A stretch of DNA of 64,000 nt, taken from NCBI RefSeq assembly GCF_002104765.1, contig NZ_NCXM01000009.1:124001-188000 (forward strand), read 5' to 3'. The notes below the pieces were generated by a model. That model saw only the letters and a list, made by a program, of their open reading frames with translations. It did not search any database and was not told the DNA's origin. The position numbers and the translations under genes are program-made. Positions 24,193 through 34,305 of the stretch are shown piece after piece (position 1 is the stretch's first letter; each line of letters begins with the position of its first letter). The stretch is from Mycolicibacterium vulneris. Lineage in GTDB: Bacteria; Actinomycetota; Actinomycetes; Mycobacteriales; Mycobacteriaceae.

Positions 24193-26759
24193 TGCACGCC
24201 CATCGATTGCGGCGCAGCCAGGTCCACGATCACGGTCAGTCCGCCGCCCGGTGTGTCGGTGGCCGTGATCGTCCCTCCCATCGCCTCGACGAAGCCCCGC
24301 GCGACTGACATCCCCAGGCCGACGCCAATGGTGTTGTCGTGATCATCGAGCCGCTGAAAGGCGGCGAAAACCTGGTCCTCGGTTCCGTGCGGAATTCCGG
24401 GGCCCTCGTCGATGACGTTGGTCAGGACGCGATCGCCCACTCGCCCTGCGTTGACGCGAACCACGCAGTCAGGCGCGTATCGCAGCGCATTGTCGATCAG
24501 GTTGGCAAGGACGCGTTCCAGTAACCCGGCGTCGGCCATCACGATCGCGTCGCCCACGTCGACCTTGACCCGATCGATAGCCGACCGATTGAAGCCGGTG
24601 GCGCCCTTCCCGATGCTGACCAGCGCGCGTTGCACGGTTTCCTCGAGGTACACCCGGCTCATATCCGGGTGGATCACGCCTGCGGCCAGCCGGGACGAAT
24701 CGAGCAGATTTCCGACCAACGCGGTCAGCTGGTCGATCGACTCCTCGATGGTGGCCAGCAGTTCCGCGGTGTCGGCGGGGGAGAAGGCGACGTCTTCGGC
24801 GCGCAGGCTGGACACCGCGACTTTGGCCGCGGCCAGCGGTGTGCGCAGGTCATGACTGACCGCGGAAAGCAGGGAGCGCCGCAGCTCGTCGGCGCGCACG
24901 ATCGCCTCGGTCCGGCTCGCCTCTTCGGCGAGCTCGCGTTGTCTGATCAAACCCGCGGCCTGCCTGGCCACCGCGCCCAGTACTCGCCGGTCACGCGCGA
25001 AGAGCTTCCGGCCGGCGAGCAACATCCAGAACTCGTTGTCGCCGACTTCGATAGCGGTGTCGGCAAAATCGACGATGACACACGGATCTCTGCCGACGCT
25101 CGCGATGACGTCGCTCTTCTGGCCGTTGGCGCGCTGTTCCTCGCTGGGTTCGCGCAGCATCGTGACCGCCCGCTGGGCGTAGGTCTCTCGCACGCGTTCC
25201 AGCAGCGTCTCGAGATCGGCACCACGCAGCACCGAACCCGCGAACAGGGTGAGCAGCTCGGCCTCTTGGGAGGCGAGTCGCGCTTCCCAGGCCCGTTTGG
25301 CCGCGAAATCGACCAGGACCGCGACTGCGACCGCGATAAGCAACAGCACCAATTCGGTGATGGCGCTGCTGGGTTCATCGATGTTGAAGCTGTGTCGCGG
25401 GGGGATCAAGTAGTAGTTGAGCAACAGCCCGGACAGCACCGCCGAAAGTGCGGCGGGCGCAATACCTCCCAGTAGTCCGACCAACAACACCCCGACGAAG
25501 AACAATGCGCTCTCGCCTGCGGTATCCAGATACCGGTCCAGCAGCGTGACGTTGGTCGCGCAGATGACCGAGGGGACGATGACGGCAGCCAACCAGGACG
25601 CGATCCGTTGCCCCCGGCGCGACAGTGTCACCGCGCTTCGGGCGCGTTTGGCTTCCTGCTCATGGGTGACGATGTGGACATCGATCTTCCCAGACCGCTC
25701 GACGACGGTCTGTTCGATGCCCTCGTCGAAGATGCGTGCCAACCGCGACCGGCGGGAGGTCCCGATGACCAACTGGGTGGCGTTGATCTCGCGGGCGAAA
25801 TCGAGCAGGGCCGTGGGTATGTCGTCGCCGACCACCGTGTGCATCGAGGCGTCGAGGCTGTTCGCGAGCTCGCGGATCCTGTTCATCCGCGTTTCCGATA
25901 GCCCGGCCAGCCCGTCACCGCGGATGACGTGCACCACCATCAGCTCTGCGCTGGACTTCGACGCGATCCGCGATGCCCGCCGTATCAGCGTCTCGGAACC
26001 CGCACCGCCGGCGACCGCCACCACGACTCGCTCGCGCGCCTCCCACACGTCGGTGATCTTGTTCTCCGCGCGATACTTCGCCAGCGCGGTGTCGACCTGA
26101 TCGGCGAGCCACAGCAACGCCAATTCCCTGAGCGCGGTGAGGTTTCCGGGTCGGAAGTAGTTGGACAGCGCCGCATCGATGCGTTCCGGCGCGTAAATGT
26201 TGCCATGGGATAGCCTGCGGCGCAGCGCTTCCGGTGTGATGTCGATGAGCTCGACCTGTGCCGCCTGCCGCACAACAGAGTCGGGTATCGTTTCTTTCTG
26301 CTCAATGCCGGTGATCTGGGCGACAACGTCGTTGAGGCTCTCGAGGTGCTGGACGTTGACGGTGGAGATCACCGTGATCCCAGCGTCGAGCAATTCCTCG
26401 ACGTCCTGCCATCGCTTGGCGTTCTTACTGCCCGGCGTGTTGGTATGGGCGAGCTCGTCGACCAGGACCACCTGCGGCCGACGTGCCAACACGGCCGGCA
26501 CGTCGACCTCGGCGAAACTGGCACCACGGTATTTGAGGTACCGCGGCGGGATCACCTCGATGCCTTGAATCAGCTCAGCGGTCTTCCGGCGCCCGTGCGT
26601 CTCGATGACCGCGGCCACCACGTCCGTGCCGCGCTCCAGGCGTCGATGCGCTTCGCCGAGCATCGAATAGGTCTTGCCTACACCCGGCGCCGCGCCGAGG
26701 TAGATGCGCAGCTCCCCGCGTTTCGGATGATCGTTGCGGCCCCTCACCTGAACCATCAT
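24189..26759 (-). CDS. kdpD: KdpD potassium-sensing histidine kinase
   Basis: Membrane kinase that controls kdpFABC through KdpE when potassium is limiting. N-terminal KdpD domain with P-loop GAAPGVGKT (residues 22-30) and DELAHTN; a USP-like domain at about 250-365; four transmembrane helices between about 385 and 490; a GAF-like region; HisKA with H636 in SHDLRTPLAA; and an HATPase with NLIDNALRYAP and GVGLGMSVARGFV. Length 856 aa, normal. Starts with two Met codons, either possible. In M. tuberculosis kdpDE is divergent from kdpFABC, whereas here it follows kdpC on the same strand after 11 bases. Confidence 0.96.
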   Translation of the reverse strand: MMVQVRGRNDHPKRGELRIYLGAAPGVGKTYSMLGEAHRRLERGTDVVAAVIETHGRRKTAELIQGIEVIPPRYLKYRGASFAEVDVPAVLARRPQVVLVDELAHTNTPGSKNAKRWQDVEELLDAGITVISTVNVQHLESLNDVVAQITGIEQKETIPDSVVRQAAQVELIDITPEALRRRLSHGNIYAPERIDAALSNYFRPGNLTALRELALLWLADQVDTALAKYRAENKITDVWEARERVVVAVAGGAGSETLIRRASRIASKSSAELMVVHVIRGDGLAGLSETRMNRIRELANSLDASMHTVVGDDIPTALLDFAREINATQLVIGTSRRSRLARIFDEGIEQTVVERSGKIDVHIVTHEQEAKRARSAVTLSRRGQRIASWLAAVIVPSVICATNVTLLDRYLDTAGESALFFVGVLLVGLLGGIAPAALSAVLSGLLLNYYLIPPRHSFNIDEPSSAITELVLLLIAVAVAVLVDFAAKRAWEARLASQEAELLTLFAGSVLRGADLETLLERVRETYAQRAVTMLREPSEEQRANGQKSDVIASVGRDPCVIVDFADTAIEVGDNEFWMLLAGRKLFARDRRVLGAVARQAAGLIRQRELAEEASRTEAIVRADELRRSLLSAVSHDLRTPLAAAKVAVSSLRAEDVAFSPADTAELLATIEESIDQLTALVGNLLDSSRLAAGVIHPDMSRVYLEETVQRALVSIGKGATGFNRSAIDRVKVDVGDAIVMADAGLLERVLANLIDNALRYAPDCVVRVNAGRVGDRVLTNVIDEGPGIPHGTEDQVFAAFQRLDDHDNTIGVGLGMSVARGFVEAMGGTITATDTPGGGLTVIVDLAAPQSMGVQ

Positions 26760-26770
26760 CCCCCACGGCG

Positions 26771-27694
26771 CTAGCTCGTGAACGGATACTTGCTGTCGAG
26801 TTGCAAGTTTAATTGCAGCACGTTGACGCTCGGTTCACCGAAGAACCCGAGGCCACGGCCGTGACTGTTCTGCGCTACCACCTCACGGATCTGATCTGGG
26901 CTGACGTGACGCACCTTGGCCACCCGGCCCACCTGGATAGCGGCGTAGGCGGGGGAGATGTTCGGGTCCAGGCCGCTACCGCCGGCGGTGACCGCGTCGG
27001 CCGGTACCACGGGGTCAGCCGGTGCGGCGCCGCGGACGGGCACGATCTGGCCGATCGAGTAGTCCACGCCGTATTTGGCGCATTCGACGCGTACTCCCTC
27101 GTAGAGCGCGAGGAATGGCGCGGCCACCGATTCGCACGGTTCGTTGACGCTGACCACCCGGGTGGGATGGGTGACGTTTCCACGCGTGTCGCGGGGACCG
27201 ATGACCGACAGCGCCGCTCCGACACCGCCGCCGGTGCAGAACGGACGTGATCCGTTCACGCCTTCGAGCTTGCCCACCGCGGCGCTGCGCGAGCATACCG
27301 TCGTCAGCAGGCTCGGCTTGAAGCCCGCATCCGACGCGGACTTTCCGGCCGTCAGTTGCGAAGGGTCGGCCGGTGTGTCGACGATGCTCTCCGGCCCGAG
27401 GTTGCTGCCGCCTGAGGCCATCGGGTCGTAGCCATTTCCGGCGCTCGACGGACGACTCTGGAAATACTGGGGCAGCGCGTTGCCGTCCTTATCGGTGAAC
27501 AGCTGACCGATCAGTCTGCTGCCGACGGGCTTGCCGTTGGCGGTCAGGATCGACCCCTCGGCTTTGTCGTGCAGACCAGGGAGCTGCGCGGCCAGCCAGA
27601 TGAGCAGCGGGTAGGCCAGACCGGTGATGACGGTCAGCACCAGCAGGGTGCGCAGCGCCGCCCAGTGCATGCGAACGAAACTGGAAAACGTCAT
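26771..27694 (-). CDS. kdpC: KdpC subunit, enlarged
   Basis: Single-pass subunit that stabilises KdpA-KdpB and assists ATP binding. One N-terminal helix (about 13-35) and the usual KdpC blocks QSRPSSAGNGYDPMASGGSN at 80-100 and, much later, ADAVTAGGSGLDPNISPAYA and VNVLQLNLQLDS. At 307 aa it is well over 100 residues longer than the common 190-aa KdpC. The extra segment lies between SNLGP and VPADAVT (about residues 105-230) and has four Cys (in TTVCSRS, RPFCTGG, NEPCESV, VECAKYG). The frame is clean, so this is not a fusion error. Role of the insertion unknown; it is on the outer face and may be disulfide-stabilised. Confidence 0.93.
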   Translation of the reverse strand: MTFSSFVRMHWAALRTLLVLTVITGLAYPLLIWLAAQLPGLHDKAEGSILTANGKPVGSRLIGQLFTDKDGNALPQYFQSRPSSAGNGYDPMASGGSNLGPESIVDTPADPSQLTAGKSASDAGFKPSLLTTVCSRSAAVGKLEGVNGSRPFCTGGGVGAALSVIGPRDTRGNVTHPTRVVSVNEPCESVAAPFLALYEGVRVECAKYGVDYSIGQIVPVRGAAPADPVVPADAVTAGGSGLDPNISPAYAAIQVGRVAKVRHVSPDQIREVVAQNSHGRGLGFFGEPSVNVLQLNLQLDSKYPFTS

Positions 27695-27695
27695 G

Positions 27696-29846
27696 TCAGG
27701 ACATCCCCGGGATGAATTGAACGATCAGGTCAATCGACTTGATTCCGATGAACGGGGCGACGATGCCGCCGAGGCCATAGATGTAGAGGTTGCGGCTCAA
27801 CAGCTTTGACGCGCTGCTTGGCGTATACCGCACGCCGCGCAGCGAAAGCGGGATCAGCATGACGATGACGATCGCGTTGAAGATGACCGCGGACAGGATT
27901 GCCGACTGCGGGCTGTGCAACCGCATGACGTTGATCAGGTCTAAACCTGGGAACAGTGCCACGAACATCGCCGGGATGATCGCGAAGTACTTCGCGATGT
28001 CGTTGGCGATGGAGAAAGTGGTCAACGCGCCGCGGGTGATCAGCAGCTGCTTGCCGATCTCGACGATCTCGATGAGCTTGGTGGGATCGGAGTCGAGGTC
28101 GACCATGTTGCCGGCCTCTTTGGCGGCCGATGTGCCGGTGTTCATCGCCACCCCCACGTCGGCTTGAGCCAAAGCGGGTGCGTCATTGGTGCCGTCGCCG
28201 GTCATCGCGACCAGTTTGCCGCCCTCTTGCTCGCGCCTGATCAGCGTGAGCTTGTCCTCCGGCGTGGCCTCGGCCAAGAAATCGTCGACACCGGCCTCAT
28301 CGGCAATCGCCCTGGCGGTCAACGGGTTATCGCCGGTGATCATCACCGTACGGATGCCCATCTTGCGCATCTCGTCGAATCGCTCACGCATGCCCTGCTT
28401 GACGACGTCCTTGAGGTGGATGACGCCCAGGACCGCCGCCTCATCGTTGACGCTCTCCCCGACGACCAGCGGGGTGCCGCCGCCGGCGGAGATGCCGTCG
28501 ACGATCTCGCCAAGCTGGCCCGGAACCTTTCCGCCTTGGCTGCGAACCCATTCCGCGACCGAGCTGGCCGCTCCCTTGCGCAGCTGGTGCCCGTCGAGGT
28601 CGACACCCGACATCCGGGTGGCGGCCGAGAAGGCGACCCAGTGGGCTTGCGAGAGTTCACCGGGTGTGCGGGCCCGCAACCCGAAGTGCCGCTTGGCGTA
28701 TACGACGATCGAACGACCTTCGGGTGTCTCGTCGGCGAGGCTGGACAGCTGCGCGGCGTCGGCCAGTTGACCGGGGGTCACTCCGTCCAGGGGGACGAAG
28801 GCGGCGGCCTGCCGGTTGCCGAGCGTGATGGTGCCGGTCTTGTCCAGCAGCAGTGTGTTCACGTCGCCGGCGGCTTCCACCGCGCGCCCGGACATGGCGA
28901 GCACGTTGCGCTGCACCAGCCGGTCCATGCCGGCGATGCCGATCGCCGACAGCAGCGCACCGATAGTGGTCGGAATCAGACACACCAGCAGAGCCACCAT
29001 CACGATGCCTGTGACACCGTTTGCGTTGAGCGCCTGGCTATCCGGGACGCCTGGGTTGTTCATCTTGGAGTAGATCGCCAGCGGCTGCAGGGTTGCCACG
29101 GCGAAGACGAAGATGATGGTCAACGCGGCCAGCAGGATGTTCAGCGCGATCTCGTTCGGGGTTTTCTGGCGGTTGGCGCCCTCGACGAGCGCGATCATCC
29201 GGTCAATGAAGCTCTCCCCGGGCTTCTGGGTGATCTGCACGACGATGCGGTCGCTCAGCACGGTGGTGCCACCAGTGACCGCGGAACGGTCGCCGCCGGA
29301 CTCGCGGATCACCGGTGCCGACTCCCCGGTGATCGCCGATTCGTCCACCGAGGCAATGCCTTCCACGACGTCACCGTCCCCCGGGATTCCCTGCCCCGCC
29401 TCGACCACGACGATGTTGCCCTGCTGTAACTGCGGCGCGGCGACCGCTTCCTCGACGGCGGTGGCGCCGGGCGCCCAGTCCTTGAGCCGCCGGGCCATGG
29501 TCTGGGTCTTGGCCCGGCGCAACGTTTCGGCCTGGGCCTTGCCACGGCCTTCGGCCACCGCCTCGGCGAGGTTCGCGAACAGCACGGTCAGCCAGAGCCA
29601 AATCACGGTCAACCACGCGAACCACGTCGGGCTGGTGATCGCCAGCACTGTGCTCCAGGCGGCGCCGATTTCGACGATGAACATCACCGGGTTGCGCCAC
29701 AGGGTGCGCGGGTCGAGCTTGCGCAGCGCATCCGGTGTCGATCTCAAGAGCACCTTCGGATCCAGCAAGCCGCCATGGACCCGTTTGGAGCTGGGGTGGT
29801 TCGCCGGCTCTTCCTGCTCGGCCCGGTTGATCGCGGTCGCGGTCAT
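27696..29846 (-). CDS. kdpB: KdpB, P-type potassium ATPase catalytic subunit
   Basis: ATP-hydrolysing subunit of the high-affinity KdpFABC pump. Signatures: TGESAPV in the actuator domain, phosphorylated Asp D335 in DKTGTIT, KGAASS in the nucleotide domain, TGDNPLTA and [20 protein letters not shown] hinge. Seven membrane helices as expected. Length 716 aa. The start is one base from the kdpA stop and kdpC follows after one base, so the genes are tightly coupled. Confidence 0.97.
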   Translation of the reverse strand: MTATAINRAEQEEPANHPSSKRVHGGLLDPKVLLRSTPDALRKLDPRTLWRNPVMFIVEIGAAWSTVLAITSPTWFAWLTVIWLWLTVLFANLAEAVAEGRGKAQAETLRRAKTQTMARRLKDWAPGATAVEEAVAAPQLQQGNIVVVEAGQGIPGDGDVVEGIASVDESAITGESAPVIRESGGDRSAVTGGTTVLSDRIVVQITQKPGESFIDRMIALVEGANRQKTPNEIALNILLAALTIIFVFAVATLQPLAIYSKMNNPGVPDSQALNANGVTGIVMVALLVCLIPTTIGALLSAIGIAGMDRLVQRNVLAMSGRAVEAAGDVNTLLLDKTGTITLGNRQAAAFVPLDGVTPGQLADAAQLSSLADETPEGRSIVVYAKRHFGLRARTPGELSQAHWVAFSAATRMSGVDLDGHQLRKGAASSVAEWVRSQGGKVPGQLGEIVDGISAGGGTPLVVGESVNDEAAVLGVIHLKDVVKQGMRERFDEMRKMGIRTVMITGDNPLTARAIADEAGVDDFLAEATPEDKLTLIRREQEGGKLVAMTGDGTNDAPALAQADVGVAMNTGTSAAKEAGNMVDLDSDPTKLIEIVEIGKQLLITRGALTTFSIANDIAKYFAIIPAMFVALFPGLDLINVMRLHSPQSAILSAVIFNAIVIVMLIPLSLRGVRYTPSSASKLLSRNLYIYGLGGIVAPFIGIKSIDLIVQFIPGMS

Positions 29847-31516
29847 CAGTGGATTCCTTCAGCGAGAGGCCCGAGCGCGAGCATGGGCAGGAAAGTGAGG
29901 GCGACGACGATCAACGTGACGCCGGCGACCATTCCGACGAACTGCGGCCGATGGGTCGGCAGGGTGCCCGCCGAGTCCGGCGTGCTGCCCTGGTTGGCCA
30001 GCGAGCCGGCCAATGCGAGCACGAGCACGATGGGCAGGAATCGGCCGAATGCCATGGCCAGGCCGAGGGCGGTGTTGTACCAGTCGGTGTTGGCGCTCAA
30101 TCCGGCGAAGGCCGAGCCGTTGTTGTTGGCCGCGGAGGTGAATGCGTAGAGAATCTCCGAAAGCCCGTGCGGGCCGCTGTTGGCCATGCCGGCCCGTTCG
30201 CCCGGCAGAGCCATCGCGATCGCGGTGCCGGTCAGCACGATCAGCGGCGTGACCAGGAAATAGCTTGCGGCCAGCTTGATCTCGCGCGGGTTGATCTTCT
30301 TGCCCAGATATTCAGGGGTTCGCCCGACCATCAACCCCGCGACGAAGACGGTGATCACCGCAAGCACGAGCATGCCGTACAGGCCCGACCCGGTACCGCC
30401 GGGGGCAACCTCGCCAAGTTGCATGTTGAACATGGCGATCATGCCGCCGAGGCTGGTGAGCGAGTCGTGGACCGAGTCGACGGCACCGGTGGAGGTGAGC
30501 GTTGTCGAGTCGGCGAACACCGCCGAGTTGGCGGTGCCGAACCGCTGCTCGACTCCCTCCATCGCCGAGCCGATCGCGATCGGGACCGTGCCGTGATGCT
30601 GCAACTGGAACCACAACATGAACGTCACGCTGGTCGCGTACAACGTCGCCATGACCGAGGCGATCGCGAAGCCCTGCTTCGTGCTGCCCACCATGCGGCC
30701 GAAGGTGCGCGGCAGCGAGAAGCTGATCGCCAGCAGCAGGAAGATCTCCAGCCAGTTGGTCCACGCGGTCGGGTTCTCAAACGGGTGGGCTGAGTTCGCG
30801 TTGTAGAAGCCGCCGCCGTTGGTGCCCAGCTCCTTGATGACCTCCTGGCTGGCCACCGGGCCGCCGGTGATGGTCTGCCGGGTGCCGGCGACGGTGTCGA
30901 CAATCTGGTCATGCAAGTGGAAATTCTGGATCGCCCCGCCGGCCACCAGCAGGATCGCGCCGACGATCGCGATGGGCAGCAGAATGCGCAGCGTTCCGCG
31001 CACCAGGTCGACCCAGAAGTTGCCCAGCTCGCCGGTGCGCCGGCGAGCGAAGCCGCGCACCAGCGCGATCGCCACTGATATGCCGACGGCGGCCGAGGCA
31101 AAGTTCTGTACCGCCAGCCCGGCCATTTGTACGAGATGACCCTGTGTCGTTTCGCCGGAGTACGCCTGCCAGTTGGTGTTGGTGACGAAGCTGACGGCGG
31201 TGTTCCAGGCCAGCCCGGGGGTCATCTTTGTGGCCGGATCATGCAGATGCAGCGGTAACTTCCCCTGCACCAGCTGAAACACGAACAGGAAAAGGATGCT
31301 GACCGAAGAGAACGCCAAGGTGCTTCGGGCGTAGGCGCCCCACGTTTGCTCCGAGCGTGGGTCGACACCGATCAGCCGATAGACCACCCGCTCGACGGAA
31401 GAGTCCTTCTCCGAGCTGTACACGCGAAACATGTAGTCACCCAAAGGCACATGCACCACTACCAGCGCCAGAACCAGTACGGCGAGGAAAATGATCCCCG
31501 CTGTTGCTGTGCTCAC
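29846..31516 (-). CDS. kdpA: KdpA, potassium-channel-like subunit
   Basis: Ten-helix membrane subunit, related to Trk/Ktr channels, that selects and passes K+. Selectivity-filter-type segments visible: [34 protein letters not shown], and [13 protein letters not shown]. Length 556 aa. The GTG start overlaps the kdpF stop by one base. Order kdpF-kdpA-kdpB-kdpC is standard. Confidence 0.97.
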   Translation of the reverse strand: MSTATAGIIFLAVLVLALVVVHVPLGDYMFRVYSSEKDSSVERVVYRLIGVDPRSEQTWGAYARSTLAFSSVSILFLFVFQLVQGKLPLHLHDPATKMTPGLAWNTAVSFVTNTNWQAYSGETTQGHLVQMAGLAVQNFASAAVGISVAIALVRGFARRRTGELGNFWVDLVRGTLRILLPIAIVGAILLVAGGAIQNFHLHDQIVDTVAGTRQTITGGPVASQEVIKELGTNGGGFYNANSAHPFENPTAWTNWLEIFLLLAISFSLPRTFGRMVGSTKQGFAIASVMATLYATSVTFMLWFQLQHHGTVPIAIGSAMEGVEQRFGTANSAVFADSTTLTSTGAVDSVHDSLTSLGGMIAMFNMQLGEVAPGGTGSGLYGMLVLAVITVFVAGLMVGRTPEYLGKKINPREIKLAASYFLVTPLIVLTGTAIAMALPGERAGMANSGPHGLSEILYAFTSAANNNGSAFAGLSANTDWYNTALGLAMAFGRFLPIVLVLALAGSLANQGSTPDSAGTLPTHRPQFVGMVAGVTLIVVALTFLPMLALGPLAEGIH

Positions 31517-31605
31517 TAAAACCCCTCCGGGAACAGCAGCGCGCCAGCGAGATACAGCGCGATGAGGATGGAAAGCACCAAACCGACGATATTTTCGTAG
31601 CTCAT
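31516..31605 (-). CDS. kdpF: KdpF small membrane subunit
   Basis: 29-aa single-helix peptide ([13 protein letters not shown], then [16 protein letters not shown]) that stabilises the Kdp complex in the membrane. The ending LxxPExF is typical of KdpF. It is immediately before kdpA with a one-base overlap, and its ATG overlaps the TGA of the 27-aa ORF upstream as ATGA. Confidence 0.92.
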   Translation of the reverse strand: MSYENIVGLVLSILIALYLAGALLFPEGF

Positions 31606-31685
31606 AGCCGTTCGACCAACTTCTGGGCCAGGCCGAGTACGGCGAACACCGCCACTGTCAGCACGATGTAGACCACCACGCCCAT
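31602..31685 (-). CDS. 27-aa single-helix membrane ORF leading the kdp operon
   Basis: Frame of 27 codons starting at the ATG 31685 with GGAGA six bases upstream and ending in a TGA that overlaps the kdpF ATG (ATGA). The product is [13 protein letters not shown], then [14 protein letters not shown]: one hydrophobic helix with a basic/acidic C-terminal end on the presumed cytoplasmic side. The ribosome binding site, coupling and composition argue that it is translated. It could be an extra Kdp subunit, a regulator of KdpD or KdpA, or a coupling leader. I recall similar tiny ORFs before kdpF in other actinobacteria but cannot verify this. Confidence 0.6.
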   Translation of the reverse strand: MGVVVYIVLTVAVFAVLGLAQKLVERL

Positions 31686-32119
31686 CTTGTCTCCGTTCCG
31701 CGCAGATGACCTGCGTACGAAAAGACCTCATCGAGGTCAGCAGCAATGCAGTCCTCGGAGGCAGGATCAGCTTGAAATTAGCTGGGCCCGCTCCGCACGG
31801 GTCTTGGGTTGACGTTTTCCTAACGAGGTCGCGGATCACCTTTACGCTTTGTTAACGCCCTCCGTCGAGCCCCGCCGGTTGCCCGCGCTGAGTCGTTTCT
31901 CGCCCCGTCCGGTGCCAGAGGATCAACCGCATCTCGAATCAGCCAGTGCGACTGAGGAAGTGGGGTTCCACCAGGCATCTGGTCGACAGCCATAATGGCG
32001 CTCCGGGGAAAGGCGGCTTCGATGTCGAGGCGATAAGGCTGCGTAAAATTCGGCGCAATTAACGTAAGAGTGGTGTTTGGGTGGTCGCGGGCGCCATTGA
32101 ACCGGCGTAATGCTGAGCC
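31686..32119. other. Intergenic control region of kdp and the divergent DUF6611 gene
   Basis: This 434-base stretch separates divergent genes and must hold both promoters. On the kdp strand a TAATTT -10-like element is at about 31775-31780. TTTACGCTTTGTTAAC (31840-31855) is an AT-rich block that could be a KdpE site, but I know no firm mycobacterial consensus to test it. No small ORF with a convincing start was seen in the rest. Confidence 0.35.
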
Positions 32120-32683
32120 ATGCGAACCGCCCGGCACCCAGATATTCAACTCGGCGTCACTGAACCGCCCCCGGCGCAGCCGCCGGCTCCGTGGTGGTGG
32201 ACGCGGCTGATCGACGGCGCGCACCCCTGGGGTTCGTTCGATGCCGGGGTCGGCCGACACGGTGTGCGGCGCTACTGGTTGGTCGTCTATCCGCCCGGAG
32301 CCAGCACCGCCGAGCGACGGTTGGCTCGGCTATGGCGGGGCTGGCCGCTGACGGGTGCCGCGTTGGGCGTGGTCGCGTTGATGTTGCTGGGCAACGCGGA
32401 AGCCCCGCCCACGACGGTGCTGGCGATGGTGGTGGCCGCCTACGTCGGCGTCGGTGCCCTGCTGTTCATGCGAGTCGGACACGGCCGTGTGAACGTCAGG
32501 TCCATGCCGGTCATCCTCGCACCAGGAACCGCCGATGACGATGAGCGGCGCAAGTACGGCGAATGGCAGATCCTCGTCCACATTCTCACCGCGGCCGACG
32601 GTATGTTGACGACCGGTGCGATCTCCCCGGCGGAGTACAAAGCCACCTGGCGACATGCTTATCATCGCCTGGAATCGATTTAG
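32120..32683 (+). CDS. Membrane protein of unknown function (DUF6611-like)
   Basis: 187-aa mycobacterial protein. The N-terminal part has the block WWWTRLIDGAHPWGSFDAG and RYWLVVYPPGAS; two hydrophobic helices follow at about 75-93 and 96-115; the C-terminal half is soluble with KYGEWQILVHILTAADGML. I associate this pattern with the DUF6611 family, with no known role. It is divergent from kdp and convergent with trcS, so no operon context helps. Start ATG at 32120. Confidence 0.65.
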   Translation: MRTARHPDIQLGVTEPPPAQPPAPWWWTRLIDGAHPWGSFDAGVGRHGVRRYWLVVYPPGASTAERRLARLWRGWPLTGAALGVVALMLLGNAEAPPTTVLAMVVAAYVGVGALLFMRVGHGRVNVRSMPVILAPGTADDDERRKYGEWQILVHILTAADGMLTTGAISPAEYKATWRHAYHRLESI

Positions 32684-32738
32684 CCTGTCTGACAAGATGT
32701 CTCAGGCACCAGAGATCGCACTGCGGCCGTGGCTTCGC

Positions 32739-32770
32739 TAACCGTCCAGGGGCTCCGCTGCGGGCGGTTA
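32739..32770. terminator. Hairpin between convergent genes (possible terminator)
   Basis: TAACCGTCC (32739-32747) pairs with GGGCGGTTA (32762-32770), nine positions with one G-U, around a 14-nt loop. It lies between the DUF6611-like stop and the trcS stop. No U-tract on either strand, so the terminator role is uncertain. Confidence 0.3.
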
Positions 32771-32775
32771 CCCGG

Positions 32776-34305
32776 CTAGTCGGCGTGTGGGACCGGGTTT
32801 TCGATCCTCGGCAGACGGACCAGGAAAACCGTTCTGCCCGGGGCGGATTCGGCGGTGACCGAACCATGATGGGCCTTGACGATCGAACTGACGATGGCCA
32901 GACCCAGCCCATTGCCCGTGCCGTTGGATCTCGACTTATCGGCCCGAACGAACCGTTCGAACAACTTGGGCAACAGCTCCGCGTCAATGCCCGGACCGTC
33001 GTCGGTGACGGTCAGTTCCGCGTAGGGCGCCCCGGGACCGTCACGGCGGCAGGTGATTCCGGTCGTCACCGTGACCCCTGGCGGGGTGTGCACGCGGGCG
33101 TTGCTGAGCAGATTGCTAACCAGTTGATGTAACCGGGCGTGATCGCCGCGCACCCATACCGGCTCGTCGGGCAGATCTTTGACCCAGTGATGTGTCGATG
33201 CCGCCACGGTCGTGTCGTTCACCGCATTGCCGACCACCTCGGCCAGGTCGACGTCCTCGGACTGCAGGTCTTGCCCTTCGCCCAGGCGGGAGAGCAGCAG
33301 CAACTCGTCGACGAGCGAAGCCATCCGTCGGGCCTCGGACTCGATTCGGGCCAACGCGTATTCGGTGGTCGGCGGGAGCGCCGAACTGTCCTGGCGGGTG
33401 AGCTCCGCGTAGCCCTGAATGGCAGCGAGCGGTGTGCGCAATTCGTGGCTGGCGTCAGTGATGAACTGGCGCTGCCGTAGATCCGAGTCGACCCGATGCG
33501 CCAGCGCACTGTCGACGTTGTCCAGCAAGCGGTTCAGCGTGTGCCCGACGATCCCGACCTCGTTTTGCGGGTTGGTGTCCTGCGGTGGCACCCGGACGCT
33601 GATCCGGTGGTCGTCGTCGGTGAGCGGCATGGCTGCGACACCGGCGGCGATCGCCGCCAGCCGGCGCAGCGGACGGAGCGTGTAGCCGACTACCCATATG
33701 GTGAGCCCGGCGGTGATCACCAACGCCGCCGCGGTGAGCACGATGGTGGTGAGCTGTTTGCGGGCGATGATCCGGTCGGCGAGGTTCTGCGACACCCCGA
33801 CGACCAGGACGTCGGACCCGGCGACGGTGCTGTCGACGCGGTAAGGCCCCAGCCTGCCGAGGATTTCGGTGCGGGGCGGCCCGTCACTCCATGTCTGCGC
33901 TTGCAGGTCGCGGACGACGTCGGCCGGCGCGGGCTTGGGTTCGTCTTCGGAGAAAACCGCCGACGCGATCACGGTGCCGTTGTGCAGCACGGCGATCAGG
34001 TTTCCGGGCGTCTGCCCGGTGAACTCCAGCATCGCCTGTGCGATCGGCGGGGTGCCGGGGTGCGGCGAAACATGTTCGCCGTTGCGGTATTTGGTGTACT
34101 GGTGGCTCAATGCGTCCAGGGACTCGGCGACATCGGCATCGCTCATGGCGTTGACATAGCCGCGCAGGCTCAGCACCGAGACGATCCCGACGGTCACCAG
34201 CACCACGCTGACCACGGCCAGCACACCCAACAGCAGTTGACGGCGTAGCGAATGGGGGAACCACCGCGGAAACCCCCCGAATGTGGTGTCCAGGTCTCGG
34301 GTCAT
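32776..34305 (-). CDS. trcS: Sensor histidine kinase TrcS
   Basis: Membrane histidine kinase of 509 aa, equal to my memory of M. tuberculosis TrcS (Rv1032c). First helix at about 22-45, extracellular sensor to about 165, second helix about 188-210, HAMP, HisKA with H287 in DASHELRTPLAAIQGY, and HATPase with NLLSNARVHTP, DDGPGID and GNGLGLAIV. Phosphorylates TrcR. Its start overlaps the trcR stop by four bases, so it is second in a trcR-trcS operon. Signal unknown. Confidence 0.94.
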   Translation of the reverse strand: MTRDLDTTFGGFPRWFPHSLRRQLLLGVLAVVSVVLVTVGIVSVLSLRGYVNAMSDADVAESLDALSHQYTKYRNGEHVSPHPGTPPIAQAMLEFTGQTPGNLIAVLHNGTVIASAVFSEDEPKPAPADVVRDLQAQTWSDGPPRTEILGRLGPYRVDSTVAGSDVLVVGVSQNLADRIIARKQLTTIVLTAAALVITAGLTIWVVGYTLRPLRRLAAIAAGVAAMPLTDDDHRISVRVPPQDTNPQNEVGIVGHTLNRLLDNVDSALAHRVDSDLRQRQFITDASHELRTPLAAIQGYAELTRQDSSALPPTTEYALARIESEARRMASLVDELLLLSRLGEGQDLQSEDVDLAEVVGNAVNDTTVAASTHHWVKDLPDEPVWVRGDHARLHQLVSNLLSNARVHTPPGVTVTTGITCRRDGPGAPYAELTVTDDGPGIDAELLPKLFERFVRADKSRSNGTGNGLGLAIVSSIVKAHHGSVTAESAPGRTVFLVRLPRIENPVPHAD

